Shown here: positions 1-11,369 of the stretch, piece after piece
How positions within the stretch are numbered: position 1 is the stretch's first letter
How the letters are laid out: each line of letters begins with the position of its first letter
The notes under the pieces: generated by a model
What the model saw: the letters and a program-made list of their open reading frames with translations, nothing else
Told to the model about the DNA's origin: nothing
The model's database searches: none
From: Buxus sempervirens
Taxonomy: Eukaryota; Streptophyta; Magnoliopsida; Buxales; Buxaceae
Length of the DNA stretch: 64,000 bases
Direction: 5' to 3'
Assembly (NCBI GenBank): GCA_947561395.2
Contig: OX387182.1
Location: 57,187,283 to 57,251,282, forward strand
Translations under genes and position numbers: made by a program

Positions 1-1
1 G

Positions 2-1700
2 GTTCGGGGCTTAGCATCTCCGAGGGGTGATGGAGTTAGCAGCCGGTTTTTCTGGCAGATTCTACAGGTATTGCATTCATCTGTCTGGTTTAAGTCCTTA
101 GGCTTTATCTTTTCTTAACTGATTTTTCTTTTGTTAGGTGTTCATGTACACCTATATGACCTTCTTCCGCCCCTCCCCGGTTCCTGAGGTTGCGGATTTC
201 CCTGTGGCCCTGCGATGGTCGGCCCAGGTTCGAGATGCTGATAGGAGCCAGCCTCGTACTGCCCGGGTGCACTTAGACCGTGCCCGCCGATCTGATGTAA
301 GTCCTCTATCTTTTTTCTTTTATTTCCTTTCCTGTATCTTGACTGTATCTGACCACTTTGCTTCTTTGCAGCTCATTCTATCCCGTCCAGATGACGTGGA
401 TGTCGGAGTTGCCCGTGAGATGGCAGTACAGGATGCTTTTGAGAGAGATCTCCGACGTCAGCCTTACCAGTGCTTCCTTGGGAGGCTTGGTAGGGTGATG
501 TACTTGGGAGAGCGCCTGTACTTCCAGCACACTGGCGCACTTCGCATCCCCGTCCCTCCTCCTGCTGTGGGTCCCGACACTCTCCTTCCTGGCTTCGATG
601 TGGATCAGTTCGATCATTTTCTGGATGCCGAGGGGCTCACAGTAGCCGGAGATTATGACGAGTGGTTCCAGGGAGTATCTATCGGATGCTTGATGGATCG
701 ACCTACTCGTGCCGGGGTGACAGAGATCGGTGGGATCCGTATCCGGATCCACGAGGACACGGTAAGCCTTGTACTCTTCCCATTTTTATCTTCTTTTCCT
801 TCCTTATGCATTTCTGACCACGCTTCCGTTCTTGTTGGCAGGTACACGAGCTGAACTCCATTCGGGACCGGTTCGAGAGCCAGCGGGCTGCGATCGATGA
901 TATGATCGTGGAGCATGATGCGGTCGTGGCCCAGCGAGATGCCCGGATCAAGGAGCTGGAGGCCTTAGTTGCTGAGCTCCAGGCTAGACAGGTATCTGGC
1001 CTTCTCATATTTTCATTTCTTCCATTTTTCTATTTCTGCTATTCTGATGTGCTTGTTTGCCTTGTGCAGGGCTCGGTCCCAGATCAGGGTGCCTTCTTTG
1101 AGCATGATTTCCTCATTCCTGACCCATCTCCTGTTCGGGCTACTGATCCTGTGGACGTCCCAGCTGCTGATCCTGGTGATGCTCCGCCTATTGATGCCCT
1201 AGTTGCTCCTGCAGATGCCTCGGCTGTTCCAGTGATGGTTCATGAGCCGGAGGAGGTCCCTGCTGCTGACCCAGTGGATCCGGATCCTCCAGTGCCTGCT
1301 TTAGATATCCCTGGTATGCTTCCTTTAATTTTTCCTCTTTGGTTTATTCTGATGCTTTCATTTCTGATTTTTTTTTTTTCCTGTTGATCCAAATGTTTCT
1401 GCTCCTGGCCATCCTTCTGCTGCCGGGTCTTCTGGAGCTACGGGAGCAGAGCCTGCTATGGCTGAGGGTCCAGTTGGGCCGGTTGCTGTTGAGCCAGAGG
1501 CCTCCTCCCCAGATTCCACTCCTGCTCTACCCCCAGACATCGAGGAGTATTGCCTGGAGTATCAGCTCCAGCAGGTGGTGGGTCGGCATCCTCACCATGC
1601 AGCTGAGCGTATTCTTGCCTATTCTAGGCGTAGAGAGCTTCGGGGGAGAGGCCGTAGAGGTGGACGTGGCCGAGGACGTGTGGATGATCCTGCACATTAG
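2..1700 (+). pseudogene. Antisense gene A of the Tat element: multi-exon, PMD-associated protein, 5' end outside window
   Basis: Exons keep one frame across introns with GT-AG ends: <2-67, 138-296, 372-761, 842-991, 1070-1313, then about 1384-1700. Translation gives VFMYTYMTFFRPSPVPEVAD, a region with PPAVGPDTLLPGFDVDQFDH, a coiled coil (AVVAQRDARIKELEALVAEL), a Pro/Asp/Ala-rich linker, and an Arg/Gly-rich end (RGRGRRGGRGRGR). The overall plan resembles the C-terminal halves of transposon-borne plant mobile domain proteins. The junction QILQ at the first visible intron matches an intron position in gene B. The last intron lacks an AG: a T-tract ends CCTG before VDPNVSAP, so the acceptor appears mutated and the copy is probably broken. 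Its function is unknown. Confidence 0.65.
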
Positions 1701-1913
1701 TAGTAGATTAGGATTTCTTCTTTTTATGTATTGATCTCACCATTCCTTGTACAAAAAACTTGCATATATATGAAAGAAAACTTTTTATTCATTCTATCTG
1801 GTCTTGCACATCTTTTGCTCTCAATTTTATGCCATTATGACTTGTACACAGGTAAAACAGGTAAAAAATTCGGATTTTTCATCCTTAGCTCATTTTTCTG
1901 CTGTTTTTCTTTG

Positions 1914-2052
1914 TATCCGGTCTGACATACCGGATACATTGATTGGCCTTTGTATCCGGTATGTTATACCGGATATTCATAGAATCCTCTGTATCCGGTA
2001 CACTTATCCGGATATTAATGAAGCTTTTGTATCCGGTCTGAGTTACCGGATA
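1914..2052. repeat. Dyad array 1 (upstream of antisense gene B)
   Basis: Four 23-bp dyads at 1914-1936, 1953-1975, 1992-2014 and 2030-2052, with steps of 39, 39 and 38 bp and the same half-sites as the LTR and leader arrays. The array ends 13 bp before a TATA box (2066-2072) that faces the plus-strand gene starting near 2090, which places it in a promoter. Confidence 0.9.
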
Positions 2053-2065
2053 GGTTAAAAGATGC

Positions 2066-2072
2066 TATAAAT
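2066..2072 (+). promoter_or_regulatory. TATA box of antisense gene B
   Basis: TATAAAT, 13 bp after the last dyad and about 20-30 bp before the reading frame opens. It supports an independent plus-strand promoter inside the retrotransposon. Confidence 0.6.
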
Positions 2073-2089
2073 GCAACCAGCCTCGGGAT

Positions 2090-3874
2090 TTGAGCATTTT
2101 TTACGAGTTTTTGAGTTTAGAAACCCCCTTTTTCGCCTTTTTCTTCCTCCTCTTGAGTTCTAGCTTGCTCCCGTCACATCCAATAGAATCCGGGTCATCT
2201 TCTGCCCCATTATTGTCTGTCCACACTGCCTCCCCTGCAAAACAGCCTTTTAGATCAAAACCCCCAAATCTCACTAGGTACAATCCTGTGGATGCCTTTT
2301 ACACAAGGTGGGTTAACTCTATGTCCCTAGATGAGGAGAGGAGATGGGGTTCTACTAATCTAGGCCATACCCTGCTCATTCCCAAGGTTCCCTTCAGGTG
2401 GGAGATTATAGAGGCCATGATTGGTCATTGGGTTCCTGACCTCAACTTGTTCCGTTTTGGGAACCATGAGATGACCCCAACCCTTGAGGAGGTGGAAACC
2501 ATCCTGGGCCTGAGGTTTGATGAGAAGGTGGTGAATTCACCTCTTAGGCCCAGTTACAAGAAGGAAGCTTCTACTTTTTTGGGCATAGGGAAGAAGGACT
2601 TGGGAGATTCTGACACCCTTTTGACCCTATCTAAGGCTTTTTTGACTGAGAAGCTTTTGAGGGGAGAAGATAAGGAGGCCCGATTCAATGCGTTGACCCT
2701 GATAGTGGTCAACCAGTTGCTTTTCCCACAGGAGGATGACGAGGTGGACTTGGCCTTGATTTCCGTGATATGCCAGGTTAGGGAGCGGGAGAGGTTGGCC
2801 CCTATGATTTTAGCTGGGATATATCAGGCCTTAACCGACTGCTACAATAGGAAGTCGAAACGCTTCTTAGCATGTGCCCAGATCCTGCAGGTAAAAAGGT
2901 TTTTTTTTTATTTCTTTTTTCCTTGCTTTTTTGGCTTTCTTTTTGCCTTTTTTTTTTTTTTTTTTACAATGTGCTGACATATCTCCCTTCCTTTGCAGCT
3001 TTGGCTACTTGATCATTTGAGTCAGATTGAAGAGATCAATCGACACTTCTTCCCGAGTCTGAAAGTCCCCTTGTTGATGAGCAACAGGGGGTGCCCTGAT
3101 ATTCCAGGGGGCAAACAGGGCTGGTTCACTTTCTTGGGCTCGCTTCAGGATGACCAGGTGAGATGGCCTGGTACTTATCAGCCTAATGCGGAGACAGTGA
3201 TTAGCTTCCGAGACCGCAACTTTCTGATTATGGCGGGCCTGAAGCATGCAGTGCTGTATCTTCCTCTGCGGGTCCTTCGTCAGTTCCGAGCGACCCAGGG
3301 GATTATCATCCCATGTGGATATGAGGATCGTCTTGGGCCCCTTTCTATGAAGCTGAATGCCTGGTTGATGAAGGAGTGGTCCTATGTCCGCTTTATGCAT
3401 GGTCCAGTCTTCTCAGAAGCCCATGTGAAGGATTATCTCTTCTGGATCAAGGAACAGATACAGACTCAGGCCCCGGTACCCGAAGATCCTCCTGTAGTCT
3501 TGGCTCCCACCTATGAGGACATTCTAGAGTCTGAGCGGGCTTCTCATAAGCGGCTTCAGTAGATATGGGTACGGGAGGCCCAGGAGCTCAGGATACAGGG
3601 CGCTTATCTGGAGAGGCAGCTTGAGGAGCAAATCTCACGCCGTGTTGCCGTGGAAGAGAAGCTGAAGGAGCAGAGGCAGGCTCGTTGCTTTGAGGTCCGT
3701 ATGATCCGGCAGAAGTACCAGGATACTTTGGCCAGCCTTAGGAGTATGCGGATTAAGCAAGCCCTTTCAGATGAGGTCATTTCCTTCCTGAGTGATCCCG
3801 CTGCAGAGGGGGCTTCAGGAGTCATTGCAGCTCAGGCAGCTTGGATTCGGGAGCTTGAGGAGCGGCTAAGATAG
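2090..3874 (+). pseudogene. Antisense gene B of the Tat element: plant-mobile-domain-type protein, spliced, one stop
   Basis: Exon 1 runs from about 2090 to 2890, an intron with GTAAAA...TTTGCAG ends lies at 2891-2998, and exon 2 runs from 2999 onward in phase 0. Exon 1 contains RYNPVDAFYTRWVNS, TLLIPKVPFRWEIIEAMIGH and MTPTLEEVETILGLRFD, the signature of the plant mobile domain (aminotransferase-like/MAIN-like family) that recurs in plant transposons. The end is a coiled coil (LEEQISRRVAVEEKLKEQRQ). A TAG at 3560-3562 interrupts the frame, which continues to 3874; CAG-to-TAG is the simplest cause. No in-frame ATG is obvious before residue 77, so the start is uncertain. A TATA box and a dyad array lie directly upstream. 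Its function is unknown. Confidence 0.8.
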
Positions 3875-4821
3875 AGATTAGCTTTATTTCCTGCACATTT
3901 TTCATACCTTTGTACAAAATTGAACTCCAATAGTGGAAATACAAAGGATTTAATTCAAAATAAAGTTTTTATATTATTGGCCTCAAAACGCTCAGATGCT
4001 TGTAAAAACAAAGGTTTTATGAAAAGTATTTGATTTATCATCACTGGCCAAAGTATAATTTTTCCTTTTTTATATTTTTTTGTTTTTTGAAATTTGGTCC
4101 ATGCACTTAATCACCTATAATTAAAGGAATTAGAACCAGGTTAAATAATGAAAAGGGTAGTCCAGAAAATACTGAGGGATCAGAACCGTCCATCTTAGGA
4201 CCTTTAGAGTCATCCCCAACTGCCAAAACTGCCCCATATATCTCATGCCGATTTTGCTTGAAGCTCAGATCCCCATGATCAACTCAACCTCTGATTTTCT
4301 TTCATTTTTCTTATTTTTTTTCTTTTTGCCTTTTTGCCAATATTGCCCCTAGCGCCAGTTACGGTTTTCACTAGGGCCGGCTTCTGAATTCCGTCATCAC
4401 CCATCTTACTCTGATATTTGAATGAACAAACTAAGATCACCGAGGGCTTAAAAATAGGACGAAATAAAGGCTAGGCTCAATTTATGAAAGAAAGGGTATT
4501 AAAGGCCCAAAATTTTTCAAGTGTGGAGATAGGTCAACCGGACTTACAGTCATGATGAATTCAACCCTTTTTCCCCGAATTGCATTTTTTTGCATCTCTT
4601 TTTCACACTTGGCTTTCATTTGCCATTTTTCATTGCTTTTCCTCTCTTTTTCTTTTTCTTTCCTCACTTTTGCCCCAATTGATTTTGCCCCAATTTAAGA
4701 CCGTAAATCCGGTTTGGGTTTATCAAAGAAACGAACCGGCTCAACTTGGCTAGACTAGGGATTAAAATTTTTGAAGGAAATAAAGAAAAATGGCCTCGGA
4801 TCCTTTCCTAGAAATATTCAC
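3875..4821. other. Spacer between convergent pol and antisense gene B
   Basis: AT-rich with several T- and A-runs and no coding region I can support. Pol on the minus strand and gene B on the plus strand both end into this stretch, so it should hold both 3' processing regions. Genomic RNA of the element must read through it. Confidence 0.6.
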
Positions 4822-7475
4822 TCAAGGGAAATACCTTTTTACCGCATCAGAGTTAATGGGCTCAGGAAAATCTGCCCCATCCATTTCTGCTAAGATGAGT
4901 GCTCCCCCTGATAGGACTTTCTTGACGACATATGGGCCTTCCCAATTGGGCTTGAACTTACCACGAGGGTCTTCCAAAAATGGTAAGATTTTCTTTAGCA
5001 CCAGGTTTCCTTCTTGGAAATTTCTGGGCCTCACTTTCTTATTGTAAGCCCGGGCCATTCTCTTCTGGTACAACTGTCCATGGCAAAGTGCTTTCAACCG
5101 CTTTTCTTCTATCAGGTTAAGTTGATCATGTCTCGACTGGACCCATTCGGCTTCTTCTAGTTCTGCTTCCATGAGCACTCGGAGTGATGGGATCTCCACT
5201 TCCACGGGCAAGACTGCTTCTGGTATGCTGACCATTGAAGCCAAGGTGGCTAGAGCGTCTGCAAATTGATTCTTGGCCCTTGGCATATAGTTGAAGGAAA
5301 TTCGAGTGAAATTTGTGCTTATTTCTTCCAAATACTGGTGATAGGGGATCAATTTGTGATCCTTGGTTTTCCACTCACCAGTTGTTTGGAAGATGATAAG
5401 ACTCGAATCCCCATATACGTCAAGTTCCTCTACTCCATGATCCATGGCTACTTGCAATCCAATTATGAATGCCTCATATTCTGCTATGTTATTGGTGCAC
5501 TGGAATCTCAGCTTTACTGCAATTGGGATGTGTGAACCATCTGGTTTAACCAAGACTGCCCCTATTCCGTTCCCATTCATATTGGCGGCCCCATCAAAGA
5601 ACATCTGCCAAGAACTCTCACTGTCCTCCTCTTCAGTGTACAGAATTGCCTCATCTGGAAAGTTGGTCTTCAAGGGTTGATATTCTGGCAGAGGATGTGC
5701 AGCCAGGTGATCAGCTATGGCTTGACCCTTGATCGCCTTCTGGGTGATGTATGTGAGGTCAAACTCGGACAGTAGCAGTTGCCACTTTGCCGTCCTGCCA
5801 GTCAGTGCCGGTTTCTCAAATAAATATTTCAGCGGGTCCATCCGGGATATCAATAGTGTGGAGTGACTAAGGAAATAATGCCTTAGCCTCTGAGTGGCCC
5901 ACACTAGAGCACAGCAAGTCTTCTCCAATGATGAATACTTGGCTTCATATTCTATGAATTTTTTACTCAGATAGTAAATTGCCCTTTCCTTTCTACTAGT
6001 CTCATCATGCTGCCCCAAGACACATCCCATTGACGTTTCCAATACTGACAAGTACAGGATCAGTGGTCTTCCTGGAGTTGGTGGCACTAGCACAGGTGGG
6101 TTCAGCAAATACCTCTTTATTGTGTCAAATGCCTGCTGGCAATCCTCATTCCAGACCGTCGGGTTATCTTTCCTCAAAAGTTTGAAAATTGGTTCACAGA
6201 TAGCAGTGAGCTGTGCTATGAACCGGCTTATGTATTGAATCCTTCCAAGAAAGCCCCTGACCTCCTTCTCGGTTCTGGGTGCTGGCATTTCAATTATGGC
6301 CTTGGCTTTAGCCGGGTCAATTTCAATTCCTCTTCGGCTCACTATAAACCCAAGCAAATTTCCTGATGTAGCCCCAAAGACGCACTTAGCCGGGTTAAGC
6401 AGTAGACTGTACTTCCTAAGCCGATCAAACACTTTCTTCAGATTGATCAAGTGGTCCTCCTCTTTGCATGATTTGGCAATCATATCGTCCACGTAGACCT
6501 CCATCTCCTTGTGGATCATGTCATGAAATAGTGCTGTCATGGCCCGCTGGTATGTTGCCCCAGCATTCTTAAGCCCAAACGGCATGATTGTGTAGTGGAA
6601 TGTGCCCCAAGGTGTGATAAATGCTGTTTTCTCTTGATCCTCCTTAGCCATCTTGATCTGATTATATCCTGAGAAACCATCCATGAAGGAAAACAGGCTA
6701 TGTACCGCAGTATTATCGATCAGAATGTCGATGTGTGGAAGCGGAAAATCGTCCTTTGGGCTTGCCCTGTTCAAGTCTCTATAATCCACGCACATTCGGA
6801 CCTTCCCGTCCTTCTTTGGTACCGGCACTATGTTTGCGAGCCACTCCGGGTACGTAGAAACTGCTAAAAATCCAGCTTGGAACTGTTTGACCACTTCATC
6901 CTTGACCTTCAGAGTCCACTCAGGTTTCAATCTTCTCAGCTTCTGCTTAATCGGCTTAACCCCTGGCAAAATTGGCAACTTGTGCACCACCATGTCAGTG
7001 TCCAACCCCGGCATGTCCCGATATGACCAAGCGAACACATCTTTGTAGTCTGCCAAGAACTGTGACATTTCATTTTTCTGCACATCAGACAAGCATGACC
7101 CGATTTTTACAATTTTTGGGTCATCTTTGGTCCCAAGGTTTATGGATATGGTCTCCTCAATATTAGGTTGGACCCCCTTTTCATGACGTTCCAATTGGTA
7201 TTCAATTTCTTTTGGAACGTCTTCTTCTTCGACCTCGGTCTCTTCTTCGACCCCCATGAGATCAAAGTCGAGCTCAAGGTCGAAGTCATATTCAACCTGG
7301 TCCCATTCGGTCTGATTATATGGTTCATAAGTGGTTTGGACCTTTTTGAAAAATTTAAATTTTCTAGAAAAAATAGAAAAATCTTTTTGGGTTTTTTGTG
7401 GGCCTTCTAAACATAATTCCCCTGAAGACGAAGGCCCATTAGAACCTTCAGGGAAATGGCCTTCCACTATTGGAG
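4822..7475 (-). pseudogene. pol: Tat pol: RT, RNase H, second RNase H, integrase tail; integrase core deleted
   Basis: An open frame of about 880 residues. An acidic N-terminus is followed by reverse transcriptase (VDYRDLNRASPKDDFPLPHI, PFGLKNAGATYQRAM, active site VYVDDM near residue 325). A Ty3-type RNase H follows whose first catalytic Asp is replaced (LYLSVLETSMG). A second RNase H has its acidic residues intact (FFDGAANMN, NIAEYEA, YGDSSLI, QFADALA, about residues 620-745). The frame then jumps at about residue 750 (5222-5213) from ALATLASMVSIPE to AVLPVEVEIPSLRVLMEAE, which in relatives lies at the end of integrase. The H2C2 zinc domain and the DDE core are absent, yet the frame is kept. 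The terminal chromodomain-like tail (FKPNWEGPYVVKKVLSGGAL) is present. Confidence 0.9.
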
Positions 7476-7621
7476 TTTTTTTTTGGAAGCCGCGTCAGTT
7501 TGCCGAACTAACGCTGCTTCAAAGGTAAGGGGAGTTTCCTCCCAATTGCTTAATACAAAATTTTGGGGAGCAGGGGAAATAGGGAAAGCCTGCTCTTCAA
7601 ACCCAGAATCCGATGCCATCA

Positions 7622-8201
7622 TCACCGGGTGGGTACTGCCCTTTTCTGCTCCGGGCCCAATCCAGAAATGACCTTGTCTGGCACCTTTACTGCGGCCCAG
7701 TCAATAAATGGCAGTTCCATGTCTGCCCCTATCTTTTCGCCTTCAGTCATGGCGAAGAATGCACCAACCTCTTCAGAAAAGTCCACCTGCTGCTCAGGCT
7801 GTGGTCCAGGCCCATCTGCTGCTCCCAGTATTGGAGAAGGGTTATAAGGTTGTAGGGCCGAAACAAAAAGCTTTTGAAATGGGTTAATGTTTCGGTATGG
7901 AGGCTTGGACTGGTCCATGGGAGGAGAAATTTGGATTATATAGGAGGGTTTCGGAAAGTTCACCCTTAGATGCGGGAGTTTTCCTTTGCTTCTGCTCTCC
8001 CCTTCTTCGTGCTTCATTCTTCTCCAGCCTCTGGGCTTGAAGCCCAACCCTACCTTGGGGATCAGTTTCTTAGCCGTGATTGGCTCCACCATCCCCTGCA
8101 GATTGATCCCCAGGCCTTTCCCCGGGTGAAAGTGGTATTTCTCCATCACTTTCTTGACCATCTTTTCTGCAGTGGTCCCCTTTTCCTTTTTTTTTATCAC
8201 A
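7622..8201 (-). pseudogene. G-patch-like linker between protease and RT
   Basis: The reading frame contains VMEKYHFHPGKGLGINLQG, a glycine-rich G-patch-like motif that typically links protease and RT in Tat polyproteins. It ends at a TGA at 7624-7622. A different frame (MASDSGFEEQAFPISPAP, about 7612-7480) then leads to RT, and that in turn shifts at a run of nine T at 7476-7484. So two frame changes separate protease from RT. Ogre elements have an intron in this interval; I cannot exclude a decayed intron instead of two indels. Confidence 0.7.
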
Positions 8202-8207
8202 CCCCCC

Positions 8208-8825
8208 AGGTATGAAATTTACCGCCTCAAATTGAAATGAGTGGAATGCAATCTTGTCAACAGTCAAGTCCACATTTATTAAGGGTACATCAGGTGACAC
8301 GATGGGCGGCACCAAGTTTTCGGCTAGGACTGTTATCACCCTTTGCCCTCTTATATATTTCACCCTCTGGTGGAGCGTGGATGGTATTGCCCTAGCCGAA
8401 TGTATCCACGGCCTTCCTAGGAGCAGATTGAAGGCTGCGGGTATATCCATCACCTCAAATGTGATGTTAAAGATATTCGGCCCAATTATGACCGGCAGTT
8501 CAATCTCCCCTAGGGAGTGGGTCTTGGAGCTATCAAAAGCCCTCACTATCCACCCATTTCTTTTGATCCTTGACTGGTCCAGACCCAGCTTGGTAAAAGT
8601 GATTAACGGGCAAACGTTTAACGCTGACCCGTTGTCGATTAAAACCCGTGCAACCATGCAGCCCTTACAAAGCACAGTGATGTGCAAAGGGTCCACATGA
8701 TAACACCCACCTGGGCTGATCTCACCCTCTGAGAAACTTATCACATTATGTGACAAGATTTGACCAACCATTTTACCAAGCTGGTCCGGATCAATTGTCT
8801 GGGATACGTGTGCACTCTGTAGCAC
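8208..8825 (-). pseudogene. Tat aspartic protease
   Basis: This continues the gag frame after the TAA at 8829. The active site reads VLIDNGSALNV (DNGS in place of the usual DTGS/DSGS, as I recall for Tat proteases), and the domain closes with the conserved NLLLGRPWIHSARAIPSTLH. It would process the Gag-Pol precursor. At 8202-8207 a run of six C (plus strand) breaks the frame. With one base fewer, the frame would continue PGGVIKKKEKG into the G-patch linker, so the break is probably a single-base insertion in a homopolymer. Confidence 0.85.
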
Positions 8826-8828
8826 CCT

Positions 8829-11279
8829 TTACAATGCATCCCTGTGCTTTTCAGAATTCAGCAAAAGGCGCAGTATTGAAATCTGGGCCGGGACCTTGTT
8901 CAGCTGATCCACAAGATTAAATTCACTTTTCTTTATTATTTTTATGAGGTCTGCTGCCTCATTCTCTGCACCCTGGGGGGTGTCTTCTCCTACTTTATTT
9001 TTTCCCTTATGTTTTCTTTTTTCATTTTCTTTTTCTTCTTTCTCCACTTCTGTCTCTTTTTCTTTCTCTTCACCCCCTGCACATCTCCCCGACCTCGTCA
9101 TGAGGTTCACCTCCTCCTGGTTCTGGTTCCTGACCATTGGAACCGTAGCCGTGATTCCCTCGCTGTAGTTCCATGGTATAGCGGCCTCTGAATAGGCTAA
9201 TTTAGGGATGTCAACCACTAGTGGCTGGAGTTTGGACCGGGATGTATGGGCCGGTTTAGGGATAGTCTGGGCTGGCTGCACATTTACAACCAAGGGTTGA
9301 AGTTTGGAGTTTGTGGGGACAGAAGAAGTGATGGAAGCAGTGGTGGGGTCAAGGTTGATGACCAGTGGAGCCTTAGACGGCTTGGATGGTGAGCAAGTGG
9401 GTGGACTGCAATTGAAGACCAATGGGGGTCTTGCAGTATTCATCTGGGCCATGAGTGAAGAGACCCGGTTTAGAGAGGAACTTATGTCCTCAGCAGCAAG
9501 ATTATTATTTTTTTGGGAGACCATGTTGATCTCCTCTTCTTCCTCTTCTGGGAAAAATCGGACCTGGACTGTAGTCCCCACAGGTGCTATAAGCTGAGAT
9601 GGGTCAAAGGCCCTTCTCGTGGTGGATATGGCAGAGATGGAGTTGGATGGGCCTGCCCCATTGTGGTAAGGCAGAGGGTTCTGCCCAATATCATTTCCCG
9701 ACGGGACGGGTGCAGCAGTGTTAAAGACCAAGGCCTTCTGGTCCAACAGGTCCTGGACCGCATGCTTCAATACCCAGCAGTTATCAGTAGAATGCCCCGG
9801 TGCACCCATGTGGAAATCACAGGTGACCGATGTGTCAAAATTTCTCCCCTTCGGGGCATTTGGGTTAGGCTCCTTCAGAGTCAAGTATTCCCCTTTCAGC
9901 AGGGTTGGCAGTAGTTGGGACAGAGATATGGGTAGAGGGGTGAAAATCCGGTTCTTTCTTGCTGCGAACCAGGCATCCCGCTCCTCCTTAGAAAAAGTCC
10001 TCCTTGTGTTAGCTGGCACAGAGGGAGGGAAGTTGACATTCAGCGGGGTCTGGTACGACTGCTGGGCCTGCTGGGCCTGTTGGGGTGCCGAGATGTTGAC
10101 GTGAAGTGGCTTCTTGGCTGGAGGAGCCTAGACTAGGTTCACCTCCCCTTCCTTTCGGGCCCCTGTCTTTTTAAATCCAGCCCCTTTCTTCTGGGCCATG
10201 GAGGCAGAGGAATCAGACTGCCCAGTCAGAGTAGAGTAGTCTATCAGCCGTCCTGACCTGACCCCTTCCTCGATCCGGTCCGCTACCTGTACCAGGGCTG
10301 CAAAGTTGGTGGTGATCTGACCCACCAGATGGTTGTAAAAGGGCTGCCCCAGTGTGCCCATAAATGTGGAGATCATCTCCGGCTCTTGCATAGGTGGCCT
10401 GACCTGGGAGGCAGCCTCTCTCCATCTCTTGGCGTACTGCCGTACCGGTTCATCTTTCCCCTTGGTCATCCTCATCATGTCGTACCGGTCTGGCACAATC
10501 TCCGAGTTGAACTTGTACTGGTCCAAGAAAGCATCAGCCAAGTCCTTCCACCTCCTGATCCTTCCATGGTCCACTGTAGCGAACCACCGAAGGGCTGACC
10601 CGGTCAGACTCCTCTGGAAGAGCTGGATCAGTATGCCATCGTCCCGGCCAAATTGGCATAGGGCCCCGCAGTATAGCTTCAAATGGCTTAATGGGCAGCC
10701 CGTGCCATCAAATTTATCGAAGTCTGGGCACCAGAACTTAGTCGGTAGACAGACGTCCGGGTACATGCACAGGTCTTCGAAGGTGGTGCCTGCATGGCTG
10801 CCTCCCCCCTTCACTTCCTTCAGCTCTGCTTGGATCCTCTCTATCCTGAGCAGCATTTTCTTTTCCATCTCATCCCTAGCCTTTTCTTTTTCCAGTTCTT
10901 TCTCAGATTCCGCTATATTTTCCCTGATCAGAATGGGTTCAGGGACTGGTTCAGAAATGGGCTCAGGCATGGGCTGAACCGGAGGCGGAATGTAGGCCTG
11001 AGGTGGTGGTGCCTGATGAGAAGTCGACGCCTGATTTTGGGCTTGGGCCTGCTGGGCCTGAGCCGCCAGTAAGTCTCCTAGCATTTTGGCCAGACCGGCC
11101 ACTTGCTCCTGCAGCTGAGTAAAGTCCTGAGCGGGGACAGTAGCTTGGGCTTGGTTCTCTTCAGTATTCATGGCTCTTGCTTTGGATCTGGTCACAGGAG
11201 CAATGACTGCAAATAAGTGCTCCTGGGTCGAAGGTAAATGTACCTGAGGAAAAAATGAATAGAACATGTTAGCTTCCAT
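8829..11279 (-). pseudogene. gag: Tat gag polyprotein, one internal stop
   Basis: Structural protein of the retrotransposon. The first segment (10128-11279) begins with a Gln/Pro-rich stretch, then a charged coiled-coil-like stretch (ESEKELEKEKARDEMEKK). A retrotransposon gag domain follows (GSALRWFATVD, WKDLADAFLDQY, RQYAKRWREAASQVRPP). An in-frame TAG at 10130-10128 interrupts it; the same frame continues to 8829 and includes CDFHMGAPGHSTDNC, the His-substituted zinc-knuckle form seen in Tat Gags. The frame closes with TAA at 8831-8829, where relatives read through into protease. Both stops fit CAG-to-TAG and CAA-to-TAA changes. The annotated start (11279) may be an intron-exon artefact, because an acceptor lies at 11244; the ATG of AMNTEENQ is an alternative start. 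Confidence 0.88.
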
Positions 11280-11369
11280 TTAACTTGAGTCACACCCCTA
11301 TATATGTAAACCAGTAGGTTAGGTGAACACCAATCCAGATTTTTTTGTTTTTTTTTTTTTTGTGTTGGA

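Noticed and set aside
2090..2101. Start of gene B at the first open codon (TTG)
   Set aside because: Not an ATG; the frame merely opens here. The true start is unresolved and may be lost or in an upstream exon.
10128..10130. Gag TAG as a programmed readthrough signal
   Set aside because: A second stop and frameshifts lie downstream in the same copy, and the position is inside gag rather than at a gag-pol border, so simple decay is more likely.
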